Positions 29,324 to 41,494 are shown, counted from the stretch's first letter. The stretch: 45,499 nt of DNA from Rhypophila decipiens (GCA_033297075.1 MU858295.1:1-45499), one strand, 5' to 3'. Numbers and translations are program-made. Notes: generated by a model not told the origin, from the sequence alone.

Positions 29324-31829
29324 TGTTGTTTTGGTGAAAAGGGGTTGGCGATGGCACGGCCTGGACCGGCGCACCACCCCGACGACGATGTGTGCCCAAT
29401 CCGGCGGTCAATTGATGGCGTTGAAATTGTTCGGTGTGATCAGGGGACTTTGCCGTCTGGTCGGTACACCCAGGCCCCGACCCAAGCGGTCGGTTTTCTC
29501 CTTTTCTCCGTGATCGCAGATCTGGGCAGGAAGATATCTCCGAATGGGCGTGGTAACCTCCCGCTTCCTTGCTCGATGTAAGCTCGACGTGTCCTCCTTT
29601 TCTCAAGACCAAATGCGCCAACAGCTGCCAAGTCAAATATCAGATCGACAAATGCGCGAGAGCTCAGGGGTCGTATGCGTCCAGGTCGATGTCGAGGTAT
29701 TGCCAATGTTCTGTTCGGTCGTAAGCTCTCCCCTCTAACTTTTGAGAGACCTCGGGTAATAAAGAAAAAGAACGTTTCGGGCCCGGGACAGAGAGGTCCT
29801 CAGTCTTTTTATTAAAATCTCACTTCCTGTGCAATGTACCGGGGTCTGTCAGCCCATTACCTCAACCCCTGCGACAGAGCCCCCAAAGGAGTGACATTTT
29901 ACGGGGAAGGATGGTGACACAAGGATTCCCCATTTCCATATTCATCGTCTAGATCCTGCGAAAATAGTTGCCAACAGTTAAAGAGACCGTCTGATTTGCT
30001 ACTCGCCGTGACGCAGGTCAAAGAGTCTGCGACTGGATGAGGGGTTCGTGTAACCTGTCACCGAACTCGAGCCCGATCCCGTCATGACTTGTTTGGTCTG
30101 ATTTGTTTCGTACCGTTCTTCCACTTGCTCCTCCGCTTGCGCAATCCCGTGCCATCAAGTTAGGCATCAGCATTTCGGTACACACCCAAGCCGGGCGTTG
30201 CGTAATTTCAAGACGTGCATCCCACCTTACCGGATCCTGCTCGGGGCTGCCCCGCATTTAAGGCCTTTGCAGGCGGAGACAGGCCAGGGGTTCGCTGCGA
30301 CTTTCGTGGGCTCAGCCCAGAAGCCAAGACGCTAAATAGCATCAATCTGGGGCTTGTCTACGCCTGTAAGCCGGTTAGTCTTCCGAGGGGATGGTGTTAT
30401 TCAGGGTCTCTGCACCCCAGGTTGAGGCTGGGAAGCAGTTGTCAGTTACTTTGAGTGAGAGGAAAGAACAAATCATGAAAACAGGAATGATCAGAGAAAG
30501 TTCTTTGTACTTATAAAACAGGGTTACCTGAGCCCGGTAATAGTATTGTACATGTACACGTACGTTTCGTACCGACTCTCTCCGTATGGTATTAGTGTAA
30601 CCCCAGCCCACTGACAGGGTACATACGAGAAGTAAATGATAGCAGCGACAGCTCAGCCATTGACCGTTGATCCGTCGTTCTTTTGAAGACGCCAAGGAGA
30701 TCTCTCACTGGACAGCTGCTTTTATTTCGTTCAGGAACCTCCACCGCAGGGGGCCGCGAGTGTGACCTTCTTGCTTGTTCATGATACGTACCTCCTGTAT
30801 CCTGTATCGCTTGCGTACTGTTAACTCAGTGTCAAACTTCCGCCTGCATCCGCCCTGTCGGGTTTTCTTCGAGATCACAAGTTCCAGTATTCGTATTCGG
30901 CAGCTGATGATTCCATCACCCTAGCAAAGGGCATTCTACCATTGGCCGAGTACCGGTATCGCACGTGCGTCGTGTGCAAAGCTTGACTGCTCAAGCTCAA
31001 AAGAAAAGTTCTGACGGCTGCATTGACGAGGAGCGTTGATCCTCGGGGCGCCAAGACTGAGCCCCTTCCTGGGATGTTGAGAACCTGGGAGGCTGGGAAC
31101 TTCGGTAACCGGTCAAGCTGTGCCGTATATCCGGATATTATTAAAAGCTTAAAATATTTACATGGGGGGGCTTCCAGCAACCTAGAAAGCGCAGGTTTCA
31201 TTGCTTACCAACCTGCACAGGCGGATTACGGTGCAGACCTGTTCCAGATAACCATTATAACTTCTACATACACTAGAGACTGTCTTCCATCGGACTTCGA
31301 GACACAGCAAGAGTACAGCCCTTGATTCACGATACTAAAGTTCCCGAGTAACCGGACATAAGCTGATGTTGGCTGACCTCGATCCTCGGATCTCGACCAA
31401 CCCCATCGAACACTCAGCCGCGATGATTGTCATACAGAATGCGAGCCAGCCTGTCAACTTGGTCACTCACTTACTCTCTTGGTCGGCAAAGGAAGGCCAA
31501 CAGTGCCATAAATATAGCTGGATCGTCGAGCTTATGATCCAACGGGAACTTGGAACAGTCTACAGGTTTAAGTCTGCGACCAACAATTTCTGCCTGTTCT
31601 ATTTATTATGAGGAATTTTGCTATCATTACCCAATACCCATTATGGCTATACATCAAATTATTCAGGACTCGAAATGGTATCCAAAACACCGTCTATCCA
31701 AATCACAAGACAAACAAGGAAAGAAGACTAGCTAAAACGCCTAAACTCACTATCCACTCTGACCACAGAGCGCATCCCAAACTCCAGTACACCAACAAAC
31801 AGGCTCCATCAAAGCCACCCAGCTTCAAA
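29324..31829. other. Gene-poor stretch, 2.5 kb
   Basis: The longest stretch here without a supportable gene, between the start of the glycosyltransferase-like gene and the stop of the TDT transporter. Frames of 80-110 codons exist on both strands, but none has a recognisable motif, plausible composition or splice partners. No tRNA, TIR or long repeat was noticed. Part of it must be the promoter of the gene starting at 29323. Confidence 0.4.
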
Positions 31830-33219
31830 TCAGCTAGAATCCTCATCATGACCAGGCCACATGATCTCGCGTCTCCGAACAGCCCTCAAACATCGCGCAG
31901 CAATAACAATCCAAGCAACAAACAAGCACGCCGTCATGACCGAACTGAACCACAACAACCCCTCGCTGCCAAAGACTTTCCCGACCCGAACAGTAGACAA
32001 CACAAACCCAACATTAGGGAATATAAAACTCCACCAACTCAAGTGAAACCTCCGATCCGGCATGCCAGCCACGACAGCCCCTACCGCGCTCACAAAGAAC
32101 CAGAAACTTAGTCCCCATAAGAAGACAGCCGACGTGAGGGCCACCAGACGGACTCCCGCGGCTACCATCTCTACCGGTATCGTATCGGGCCCTGCTGAAG
32201 CTGAAGCCAACCCCATTACCCAACTGACTTCCCTCCCCTGACTCGTCAACCCTCTCATAATCCCCTCGACCTGTTCCGCAAGACTGAGCAACGCAGCAGC
32301 CGTGAAACTGGGCGGCCCAACAGCAATAAACATACCCGGCCGTTGAACAGGCAACCCAAACGCCATAAGTCGACTCAAATACGTTGCGTAAAAGAACACA
32401 GAGACTAACATCCCGAGTCCCTGCGCAGCCAGTCCAGCAGCCACGATGCCCAGCGCCTGTCTGGCTGCCCTTTCCGCCCCCACATGAAACTCCCCGCCAA
32501 CTGGAACGGTTGTAGTCGTGTTGTTGATGTAACCCAAGAGCTGAAACTTGGCAGCACCACCAGCCAACGTGCCCGCAAGCATGACCGGAAAGATGGGCAA
32601 GATCCACGCCGGCGTCATGGCACTAACCTGTAACCTCCTCTCCTCCTTGACCGTAAATAAGAGGTGATACCCCACCACCGAGAAAAGAAACGTGACGCCC
32701 AAATAGATCCAAAACATGACTTTCAAGAATCCCGCCATGCCCATGTTTCCGTTTCCTCCTTCACCCTTGACATCAGCTGGCGGGAAGAATAACAGCGTGT
32801 ACTCGCCCGCGTTGGACAAGATGGCTGCGATGGAGAGAAAGAAGGTGGGTATGAATAGTGCTTCTGTCGGTCGGGTGAAGGCTCGACGGAAAGCATTCTT
32901 GTAGAGGATAAAGCGCAGGGTTATGGCGGCTGTTATGAATAAGAAGAAGATGAGGTCTAGGAGGTAGATTATTAGCCCGACGGTGGAGAGGCCGGGGAAT
33001 CGGTGGGGTGTTAGTGCTAGGAGGAGGGATATTCCCGAGGTTGACATCCTATTTTTGGTAGGTTAGTAAGGGCTTGAAGGGGAAGAGCCGGAGAAGGAAA
33101 GGCGGTCATGTCCATTGCTCAAGATCTGCACGACAAGATGACGATGAGTGAGATGAGCCATGGATTTGTTTACAAATAGGTACGCAGGTAAGTGAAAAAC
33201 GCTAAAGGGCACGACGACT

Positions 33220-33303
<84 letters not shown>

Positions 33304-33832
33304 TGATGGCTACAGAGAGACGACAAAGACGGCGACGAGAAGTAAGAGAAACGACTTACGTAACAGTGTACCAAGCAAACGTAAAATGCAGCAGTCGTTT
33401 CCGCCACGGAAGACTGGGCTGCAAATACGTCGGGACCCTCCGGAGGTCGCAGTCCTCGCCAAGCCCGTGTCCGGGCGGGCCAAGACCCGGAGTCGAGGGA
33501 TCTTCTTCGGCCTTGGCAGCGGCGATTGCGGATGTGATCGACATGGGCCCCGCTCCCGGAGCGGCGGCGGTAGTGGAGTGTGCCGCTAAAACCCCGGCTA
33601 CGGACGGCCGCCGATATGCAGCGGCATTGAGATTGGCGCTTGCAGAGGCATGGCCCGCCGATGATGTTGGGTTGGAGGACATGGACATGCGTCGCATCAT
33701 GATGGTTTGCACTGGCGGCTCGATTGGCTCACCGCCGATTCCTATTCCGATTCCGACCATGTTAGGGAGTGCACGGGTGAGAGCGGGAATCTGTATCGGT
33801 GGTGGTTGGTGGTCCATTCTGTCGGTTGCCAT
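31830..33832 (-). CDS. TDT-family (Mae1/SLAC1-like) anion or C4-dicarboxylate transporter (563 aa)
   Basis: Two exons on the complement: 33832-33360 and 33048-31830, joined at phase 2. Splicing rebuilds LLHFTFAWYTVTMSTSGISL, the start of the first membrane helix in this family; without exon 1 that helix is beheaded. About ten hydrophobic segments follow. TPAWILPIFPVMLAGTLAGG and QRPGMFIAVGPPSFTAAALL are hallmark segments of the tellurite-resistance/dicarboxylate transporter fold (malate permease Mae1, sulphite pump Ssu1, plant SLAC1). These are plasma-membrane carriers or channels for organic or sulphite anions. The RPGMF(I)VGP motif favours the malic-acid-transporter-like branch; the substrate is not provable from sequence. 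The cytosolic N-terminus (about 130 residues) is Ala/Ser/Pro-rich. The 311-nt intron contains a large microsatellite. The ATG at 33832 has an ACCATGG context. Confidence 0.88.
33220..33303 (+). repeat. (ATG)28 microsatellite inside an intron
   Basis: 84 bp of uninterrupted ATG triplets on the plus strand, read as CAT in the transcript. It lies within the single intron of the TDT transporter. Perfect repeats of this length are normally highly polymorphic. Confidence 0.97.
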
Positions 33833-34591
33833 GGTTGGGATGATTGAACAAATTCGTCTGAGGACTGTACGAGAGGGTGAGCTGGTTTTATCTGGCTGCT
33901 TTTTTTGCAAATGGTCAATGCATTCTGTCGTAGTTTCGACGGGATGAAAAGTTGGGAGGCGAGCTCTCAAAAGTGACGTCGGCCGGAGCATGGATCGTTC
34001 GAGGCCGCTCGTTATCACCGAGTTGGTGGAGCATCACTCACCCTGCCTACCCTGCATCAGTGGTCTGAGGTTCGTGCCCGGGTGGGCTCCGTGGAGGCCC
34101 GATTGTGCAACGTGGGGGTCATTTCGGCGAATAAACGGCCCCCATTGACAATATCATGACCTCTGACATGATGTTCCAATGCCTGCTATTTCCGTTCGGG
34201 ACGTGTGCGACCAGAAAACCTACCACCAATTGAGACATGCCAGACAAGACCTCATATGCTCGTAAACAGTCGCCATTCGCCAACACGGTCTGCCCATTCT
34301 CATATACGAAGTACTCAGCGCCTCACCATGTGCAACCTCGAGCAGTGGCTCATATTGGGACTATTGTGAGATGCCCTTTGTCCTCGTGAGCTGCGTGGTC
34401 TGTTCATTCTGGGACCAAATATAAAATTAGACGATTGGTATTATGGGATGGAAAGGGACAACCTCACAAAGGCCACGAATACGATCGAATGTACGACGAA
34501 CCCTAGAGGCCATAAACATGATTAAAAACACAGTATGAGAGACAGAAAATATACAAGGGCGCGGTTGTCCAAGGAGGGACTTGCGTCGAAA
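33833..34591. promoter_or_regulatory. Upstream region of the TDT transporter
   Basis: About 760 bp between the transporter start and the stop of the next minus-strand gene. No gene, RNA or repeat is recognised. Confidence 0.35.
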
Positions 34592-36841
34592 CTATGTCTT
34601 CTCCTTCGTCTCGACCGGAAAGGTACTGCTAGGACTGATACACGCCCCCGACCCGAAACTATACACGTCCTCATACACACCAGTCTTGTCCGTTTCCCTT
34701 TGTTTCTCATCGGCCACGATACTCTCCCCAAGGCTGCTCACATGCGTCAGTGTTCTTCTCTTCCTCCCTTCTCCGCTATTCATACCCCCCCAGCCCGTCT
34801 CTACTCGCCTGAGCAGCGGCAAGCTCCTCTCCCGTTCAAAGTCCAAGACGGCCAGTTTATCGCCCGCCCTCGTGACAGGCACGTCATCCGTCGCGCCTTT
34901 CCACTCTCCGGCCCCAACGCCCTGATGCGCCAGCCTCTGCAGCTGGAACGACGAGTTGGAAATCCACTCGTAGTAAGCATAGTCGTTATACTTGCCTCGT
35001 CTGTGGAACCAGCCGGCGATAGGCTCGAGGAGGTACGACAGCAAGATGATAATCATGCCCAGAATGGTGATGAACAAAAGCCCAAAAAGCGAAAACGAGG
35101 CATATGCATTGGATCTGATCTTTTGGTTCTGACACAGGTAAGTGGATTGTTCACTTGCAGGGGGGACGAGGAATTCGTCAAGGCCAGGCGCCTGCGGAAC
35201 ATTGGCGGCATGGACAAAGGCCTGTTGAACACTGGCGAGCAAGGTCGAAAACATGTGCTGCACCTCGATCTGCCATTGGTTGCCTGGCAATGGGCCCTGG
35301 GTATTTCTCGAGATGGAAAAGCGGGACTGCAAAGCCGTGGCGTGCAGGAATGAGATAGCATGGTTGAGCGTGTCTTGCGGCGTGATCCAAACGTTGTAGA
35401 ACCACTTGAAGTAGTTGAGCTCCCCGGGTTCTGGGTCGCCTTCGACGAGGGCCTCGGCATTGCCGGGGATCCCGCGCAAGCCTGCTAGAGGTGTGCAAAA
35501 GGGCGACACGCCGTCGGGGGCTTTCCGACGGTGGGTGCAAAACTGTCGCTGCTCCACGCACCCTAGGGGAGAAGCGGGCTCGTCCTGGAGGTAGGTTGTC
35601 GCACTGGTGGTGTTGTAGTTCCGGTGGGTAAGAGTCCGGAAAGGTGTCGTGGCCTGGTACCATTCATCAGTGGTGCGTCGCATGTAGGGCATGCTGTTGC
35701 TCGACAGGAAGAGGATGGTGATGTCCGATTGGGGATAGGCGCTGCTGAGCTCTGGTATGGGCGTGAAGCCGATCGGAGCCAAGGTGCCATCGATTCGGTA
35801 CCCTCCAGTGGAAGGATAGATCTCGCCTTTGTCAAGGTAAGCTGCAGTGGTATACAGATTGTAGGAGGCATCGCTGAGAGAAATATTGTAGTCCCAAAGG
35901 GGATCGTCGACATATTCGTACGTATAGTTGTCAGCCGTGTCCGGGGAAAGTGCAGCCCATTTGCCGTAGTGGTACCTCACCATTGGCTTGGGGGGCTTGT
36001 CGTCGACGGACTGGTTGTACAGACTCTTATAGCCTTCGGTGACGAGCGGCGCGCAATGGAGCGTCTTACGCCATAGAACACGATGCTCTGGCTTTGCGTT
36101 GAGGCCGACGTGCTCATGCGAGTCCAGAAGACCGGTGTCCAATTTGATATTTGCCGTCTGTGTTTTGCATAGACTCGGTTCAAAGGGGCAGGGTGCTTGT
36201 GTGTCCACAGTGAAGGGTAGAGACTTCTTGACAAACGTGTCGCATCCTAGGAGGCCTGATTCGTTCTTGCCATAACACTCTTGGGCATAGTTTGCGGCGT
36301 TGACAAACATCTTCGAGAGATATGGACTCAGCGTGCTTGCGAATGTGTCCATGCTTTTGCGGCTCTCCTCAAGGAATCCGCACCGCCCTCCCCTCATGAG
36401 AACCTCGTCGCCAGGGAGTGATGAAATGCGCGAGGAGAAACCACTGGCCACGATGAACGTCATGGAACACGTGCTGGCCAACAGAAGCGTAACCAGTAGC
36501 ATGCCAATGGGCCTCCCCCTGGCTGTCCTCCAAGCCCACAAGACCTGGACCAGAGCAACAACGCCGCTGGTGGCGGTTTCTGCGTTGCGCATGATGACTT
36601 GGTGCTGGTGGTAGGTTCCCTCACGAGCTTGACCTGTCCGCGACGAGACGATGGAGTGGCAGGCGAAGCAGAATATGCGCCAGAACCGTCTGCCTACAAA
36701 GGCAACGTAAAAGGCGACAAAGGCGATGAGAAGATCGGCATTGCTCCGTGTCATGGTCAACGTGAGCCCCATGACTGGGCCCCTCGACCAGTTGGTCCAT
36801 ACGCCTAGGTAGACCGGGTGAGGCGCGCTAGACGTCTCCAT
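34592..36841 (-). CDS. Large membrane glycoprotein of unknown function (749 aa)
   Basis: A single long exon. Hydrophobic segments lie near residues 34-53 (ADLLIAFVAFYVAFVG), 112-135 (IGMLLVTLLLASTCSMTFIV) and about 600-625 (SLFGLLFITILGMIIILLSY). Between the last two is an extracytoplasmic domain of some 450 residues with many Cys and at least six N-glycosylation sequons (for example NESG, NQSV, NYTY, NISL, NTTS). The C-terminal 120 residues are cytosolic and charged. The layout resembles other multi-pass mould surface proteins, including the DUF3176 protein 5 kb to the right, but I cannot name the family. It may sense or organise something at the plasma membrane; this is a guess from topology only. 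Confidence 0.75.
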   Translation of the reverse strand: METSSAPHPVYLGVWTNWSRGPVMGLTLTMTRSNADLLIAFVAFYVAFVGRRFWRIFCFACHSIVSSRTGQAREGTYHQHQVIMRNAETATSGVVALVQVLWAWRTARGRPIGMLLVTLLLASTCSMTFIVASGFSSRISSLPGDEVLMRGGRCGFLEESRKSMDTFASTLSPYLSKMFVNAANYAQECYGKNESGLLGCDTFVKKSLPFTVDTQAPCPFEPSLCKTQTANIKLDTGLLDSHEHVGLNAKPEHRVLWRKTLHCAPLVTEGYKSLYNQSVDDKPPKPMVRYHYGKWAALSPDTADNYTYEYVDDPLWDYNISLSDASYNLYTTAAYLDKGEIYPSTGGYRIDGTLAPIGFTPIPELSSAYPQSDITILFLSSNSMPYMRRTTDEWYQATTPFRTLTHRNYNTTSATTYLQDEPASPLGCVEQRQFCTHRRKAPDGVSPFCTPLAGLRGIPGNAEALVEGDPEPGELNYFKWFYNVWITPQDTLNHAISFLHATALQSRFSISRNTQGPLPGNQWQIEVQHMFSTLLASVQQAFVHAANVPQAPGLDEFLVPPASEQSTYLCQNQKIRSNAYASFSLFGLLFITILGMIIILLSYLLEPIAGWFHRRGKYNDYAYYEWISNSSFQLQRLAHQGVGAGEWKGATDDVPVTRAGDKLAVLDFERERSLPLLRRVETGWGGMNSGEGRKRRTLTHVSSLGESIVADEKQRETDKTGVYEDVYSFGSGACISPSSTFPVETKEKT

Positions 36842-37797
36842 GATATCGTCTTTCGTGATGGATCACGGAAACTCCTTGCCGTCAATGACAACAACGTCCA
36901 GGGTAATGATCCCAGAGGAATGACGGAGAGCTTGTGACGTTGAAAGAAGAAGCGAAGGAACAATAGGCTCCAATTACGTATGGGGCCCTGGTCCATCTTT
37001 GTCTGTGGCTCAGTCCTTGGAAAAGGGGGGTCATCGCTCGGATGCCCTGGGTGATCTCTTGTCGGTCCCAGAATCATGATTCGGATCGGTTTCCCCTGAT
37101 ACTTCCCAATTCTTATCCTTGGTGGGTTGTATCGCCAAAGATTACATCGCACTACCGGTGGCGCAGGGCAGATAACGGCATCACTATGGCCCGTTGTGAC
37201 GCTAGGGTGCCAGTATGGAACTGTACCTTCGGCCGACGACCCAACGAGATTTGCTAGGGCTGGCAGCTTCCAGGGTGGGACTCATTTGAGGGCCTTGGCA
37301 ATGTTATGCTGATTCCAGGCAGGCCATCTTGATAAAGGCCAAGTGCGAGATTGCTTCGAGTCCGAGCTGTTGATCATTTTTGCAATTACCCGATACCGGG
37401 ACGGAAGCCTGGTGGAATGGGATGGTTGTTTGGAAGGACGGTCAACGACCTAGAACTGAGGGAGAAGTCGTTAGTCTGGACGATTTGCAAGTGTTAAACT
37501 TTATGGACTTGAAGGCAACAATGAGCAATGAGAGTGGAACAAGAATTTCTGGTCGGGGTTGACCCTATCATCGCAGACCGGTGTGAGCCGGTAGCCCGGT
37601 ACATCATCGTTCTTGCCTGTTCGGAACACCAGACGTCGGGTTTCAAACGATGGAAGGAGCTGACATGACAGACTCCGGCGCCATCCTCGAATTTTCAATC
37701 ATTCATGAATGAGAGGGAATGACTCTTCATCGAGGTCACCTGCTCTCCCAGCACATGTGTAAGCAGACAGACATAAAATACCTCAAACCTGAAAGAA
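36842..37797. promoter_or_regulatory. Upstream region of the 749-residue membrane protein
   Basis: About 950 bp between two minus-strand genes. The frames present are short and unconvincing, and nothing specific is recognised. Confidence 0.35.
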
Positions 37798-38157
37798 TCA
37801 CCCAGTCTCTCCCTCGACGTCCCTATCGGTACTTCTAACGCTCCTGTTAAACAAAAATCCTCTCAACAACTGGAGAATATAAATCCAATTGAGAATATCC
37901 ACAACCTGTATCCTGGTGACAACCCCCTCGATCACCTTTCGGACCTTTCCCACAGCCCAATCAAAAGCCCACTCCATAAGCTCAACCTTGAAAGCAGCAT
38001 ATATCAAAAACGCTGTAATCACCGCTGAAACGGGGAACAAAACCTCAGAGACAGATCCCAGCGTCATCATGGGATCTCGTCCGCCTCCGCCGCCATTATT
38101 AGCATTACCATTGACATCATCGTGACTGACTATCGGTAGTACTGCTAGGTGAGCCAT
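37798..38157 (-). CDS. Small hypothetical membrane protein (119 aa)
   Basis: A single exon. The ATG at 38157 is preferred over the in-frame ATG at 38265 because the added sequence is His/Cys-rich and not conserved-looking. After an Asn/Gly-rich N-terminus (NGNANNGGGGG) comes a hydrophobic helix (SEVLFPVSAVITAFLIYAAF), an amphipathic segment, and a second hydrophobic stretch (VVDILNWIYILQLLRGFLF), then a charged tail. This could be a two-pass small membrane protein. No family is recognised. The length and the absence of introns leave real doubt. Confidence 0.45.
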   Translation of the reverse strand: MAHLAVLPIVSHDDVNGNANNGGGGGRDPMMTLGSVSEVLFPVSAVITAFLIYAAFKVELMEWAFDWAVGKVRKVIEGVVTRIQVVDILNWIYILQLLRGFLFNRSVRSTDRDVEGETG

Positions 38158-38640
38158 TCCGCTGGAACTCAGCAATAGGAATGGAGAAAAATGCAGCCAT
38201 ATCTCAAAATGATGGTGACTAGCGTGCTGCGTGAATGTGTAACACAAGTTACACAAAGCCAGCAAAAGCTATCATTTCACCATATAGATTTGTCCTGGGA
38301 ATTCAATCAATGATCCTTTGCTTATAAAACATCACACCTCTTACTATTAGTTGTGACATCTGTCTTCCTTCCTCAAGGCTCTTTGGGCAAACCGCTTGCG
38401 GTTTGCATCTCCTGTTATCAGTGAAAACGTCACCACTTGGTCGTACAAACCTCATTCAATCACGTGGTATGTGGCAATTTGATGCCTGATGAAGCCTGAT
38501 GACGGGTGGTTGCTGGATGAAAAAAGCAGAGGGTTTCTGAGGCCTACAGCGCCCCCCTCCCGTCATATTTCGCGAGTTCGTTCTTTTACTCTCTTCTCCT
38601 CATCCATCCAAAAGCACCCTCAAACAGCTAGGGAATTAAC
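38158..38640. promoter_or_regulatory. Divergent promoter region
   Basis: About 480 bp between a minus-strand start and the plus-strand ATG at 38641. CTTTGGGCAAACCGCTTGCGGTTTG near 38381 contains an AAACCGC/GCGGTTT palindrome (about 38388-38404). C/T-rich DNA precedes the ATG. Confidence 0.4.
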
Positions 38641-41494
38641 ATGGACCATTCTAGACTCACCACCACACGAGCCAAGGGCAAGCCCGCGAGCGACATCCGG
38701 ATTCCATGTCGATTTCACGCGCGAGGATCTTGCTCCAAGGGTGGCTCCTGCCCGTTTGCACATGGAGACTCGAACGGTGACGACTCGACCAACGCTGCAT
38801 CGTCCAATCCCGGCCATCCACTACCTGCTCCTCCACCCTCGTCGACTATTAGTTGCCGGTTCTTTTCGGCAGGTACATGCGCGAAAGGACCTTCCTGTCC
38901 GTTTTTGCACGCGGATGCTGCCCGGATTCCAGGCCCAAAGGGACCAACCATTTCCCAACATAATCTATCGTCGCTCTTGGATTCGCGTTCTCATATACCA
39001 TGTCAGTTTTTTGCACGGGGCAGCTGCAGGAACGGAGCTGCTTGTCCTTTCCAGCACGGGGGCACCAGCATGGGGAATGGAGACAATAGCGAGACATCGC
39101 CCCACGATGCGAATCAAGTATGTTTTTGTATCGAGCATCATACCATTAGAGTGTGTTCCTGATCCCTCGGGTTGATCGCCGAATAAATGCTAGGGCTAGT
39201 TAGCGAGACGGACTGACCCCGAATGTATCGCTAATTAATTACAGGATGACAACACTCCGGACGACTGGATTCGCGACATCGGCGGCGCTATCGTGGCGTT
39301 TGGCGACGGCGCGGCCGTCTCCAAGCTCTCGCTCCCGTCCGACTTTTCCGCGGTCCGTCTGAGTAACTTGCCGTCCGACAGCACGCCGACCTCAGTCGCC
39401 GCCCTCCTTCTCAAGACCATCGGGGACGACGTCGTCCGAGAGGAGCATGTAGTTCGTGTCTTTACAGTCCCAGGCGGAACCACCACCTGCAGCGCGGATA
39501 TCAAGATGGAAGATCCCATGTTTGCTACGACTGTTTGCGGCAAGCTGCGGTCCCAAGCCCGCTTGGAGGCAACCCCGATCCCTCCACCCATGCAAGGTGG
39601 CACATCGAATATCCATCGAGTAGACTGCAGGAAATTGCATTGCTCGTGGCATCGACCCACCCGGACGGCATGGCTGAACTTTGGAACAGAGGGGATTGCC
39701 CACAAGGTTCATGATAAGTTCAATGCGGGTGTGTACAAGATCCTCGGTAGTTCGGTCACGGCCGGTGCTCCGACCGGCGGAGAGGGCAGTGGATGGCGCA
39801 ACCCGCTGGCCTGGAGCGTCATGTTAACCGGTCTTCCCGGGAACGCCAAGAAGCAGGATGTCTTGCAGCCCATCCCCGATTACCACAGACCACGACATAT
39901 CGAGCTCGGGGATCCCAGCTACAAGATTGACCCAGTTGTAGCAAATACGATCGTGGAGTCGATGTTCTCGCAGTTCGGGCCGCTGGAATCCTGGAGGCTG
40001 GCGTCGGGTTCACAGGGAAAAAGAGTCAAAGCCCAAGCAAGATTTGTCGACGAGTCGCACGCGAGAGAGGCGGCGGCTGCTCTGAACAATAAATCTCTGC
40101 CGTTCGGCAAGACGACCAGGTTGACTGTGCAGCTCGTGACATCAACCAAGTTCAAAATCTGGGCTCAAACATACGACGTGGTGCGGGACCAGATCGAGGC
40201 TCAAAAGTCAGGATGGGAAAAGATGCATATTCAGTTCATTGTATACCCTCCCGCCAATGGATATCGTGTGCTGAAGCTCGAGGGGCAAGATAGCAAGCTG
40301 ATAGCCGCAGCAAAAGACACACTCGGACACATTGTTGGCGGCCAGGTGGTCGTCAAAGATGGCAAAACCCTCTGGAATTCGGCATTTAGGAGAAATACCA
40401 GCGACGAGTTGCAAAGGATCAAGCAAGTGGAGCAAGAATGTCGAGTTGTCATCCTCCGAGACAAGTTCAAGTCCCAGCTACGAGTGTTTGGATCGGAGCA
40501 GAGCTGCCAAAAGGCCACCAAGAGGCTGGCCACTCTCGTCGGGGAATTGGAACAAGTCAAAGATTCGGCCGATGGTCAGATAATCGAGCTTGACGCCGAA
40601 GAGTTCCAATGGGCTTGCCGTGGCGGGTTCGGGACGATGGTGTCGAATTTGGGGAGCAACAAAGCGATGTTCGACATTGTGTCGAGGCCAGCACGGATCA
40701 TCATCATGGGGTCGAGGGATGACTACCACACGGCGACTACGATGGTCAGGAGCAGGCAAGACACCACAAACACCCAAGGAAGTAGACCCACCAACCAAGA
40801 GACGCAGGATTGTTCAGTCTGCTGGACGGAAGCCGAAGACGCGATCCGAACCACGTGTGATCACGTCTATTGCCTGGGCTGCTTCATCGACTTGTGCCAA
40901 GCAGCAGGCTCATCGACGGCCAACGAGACTTTGATCTCGTGCGTCGGTGACCAGGCACGCTGCGGGAAAGTGCTGACCCTTGGTGAACTCCAAAATCACC
41001 TCTCTTCGGCCATCTTTGAGGACCTTCTGGCATCTTCTGTCTCATGCTACGTCGGACGTCGGCCCGACGTGTTCAGATATTGCCCGACGCCCGATTGTGG
41101 GCGTATTTATCGCTCTTCGGTTGCTGTTGACGAGAACGGCCGTGGTGGTAGCAAGGTCAAGACATTCACCTGTCCCCAATGCCTCATTCCAACGTGCACC
41201 GCCTGCCACGCACCCCATCCGGGAATGACGTGCGCGGAGCACAAGGACGTCGCATTGGATGGCGGAAAGGAGGCGCTAGAGCTGCTGAGGAAGAAACTGG
41301 GAATCAAAGACTGCCCAAAGTGCAAGACGGCCATGGAGAAGGTGGACGGGTGCAATCATATGACGTGCGGTGGATGCGGGACGCATATTTGCTGGGTGTG
41401 CATGGAGCATTTCGCCACGTCCAGGGAGTGTTATGATCATTTGAACAGGCAGCATGGGGGGGCTTTTGCTGTTGGGGACGATGGTCTGTTTTAA
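38641..41494 (+). CDS. CCCH zinc finger / RRM / RBR E3 ubiquitin ligase (about 908 aa)
   Basis: Exons 38641-39117 and 39245-41494 (GTATGT donor, TTACAG acceptor, phase 0). The N-terminus has three C-x7-C-x5-C-x3-H fingers (C23-H41, C72-H90, C121-H139), a type that binds single-stranded RNA. The middle has RRM-like segments (FSAVRLSNLPSDSTPTSVAA; VMLTGLPGNAKKQ, then FGPLESWRLASGSQGKRVKA). The C-terminus is a RING-IBR-RING module. RING1 begins at about C682 (CSVCWTEAED, CDHVYCLGCF), the IBR contains FTCPQCLIPTCTACHAPHPG, and RING2 begins at about C849 (CPKCKTAMEKVDGCNHMTC), with the expected catalytic Cys at about 862. RBR ligases form a thioester with ubiquitin before transfer. Together this suggests an RNA-guided or RNA-regulated ubiquitin ligase. 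The stop is 42 bp from that of the convergent DUF3176 gene. Confidence 0.9.

Noticed and set aside
33192..33947. Plus-strand open frame with a poly-Asp run
   Set aside because: The Asp run is the ATG microsatellite read in another frame. The opposite strand is a well-supported transporter whose intron contains this repeat.
34535..35353. Plus-strand frame of 272 codons
   Set aside because: Antisense to the 749-residue membrane protein, with no domain and no plausible composition.
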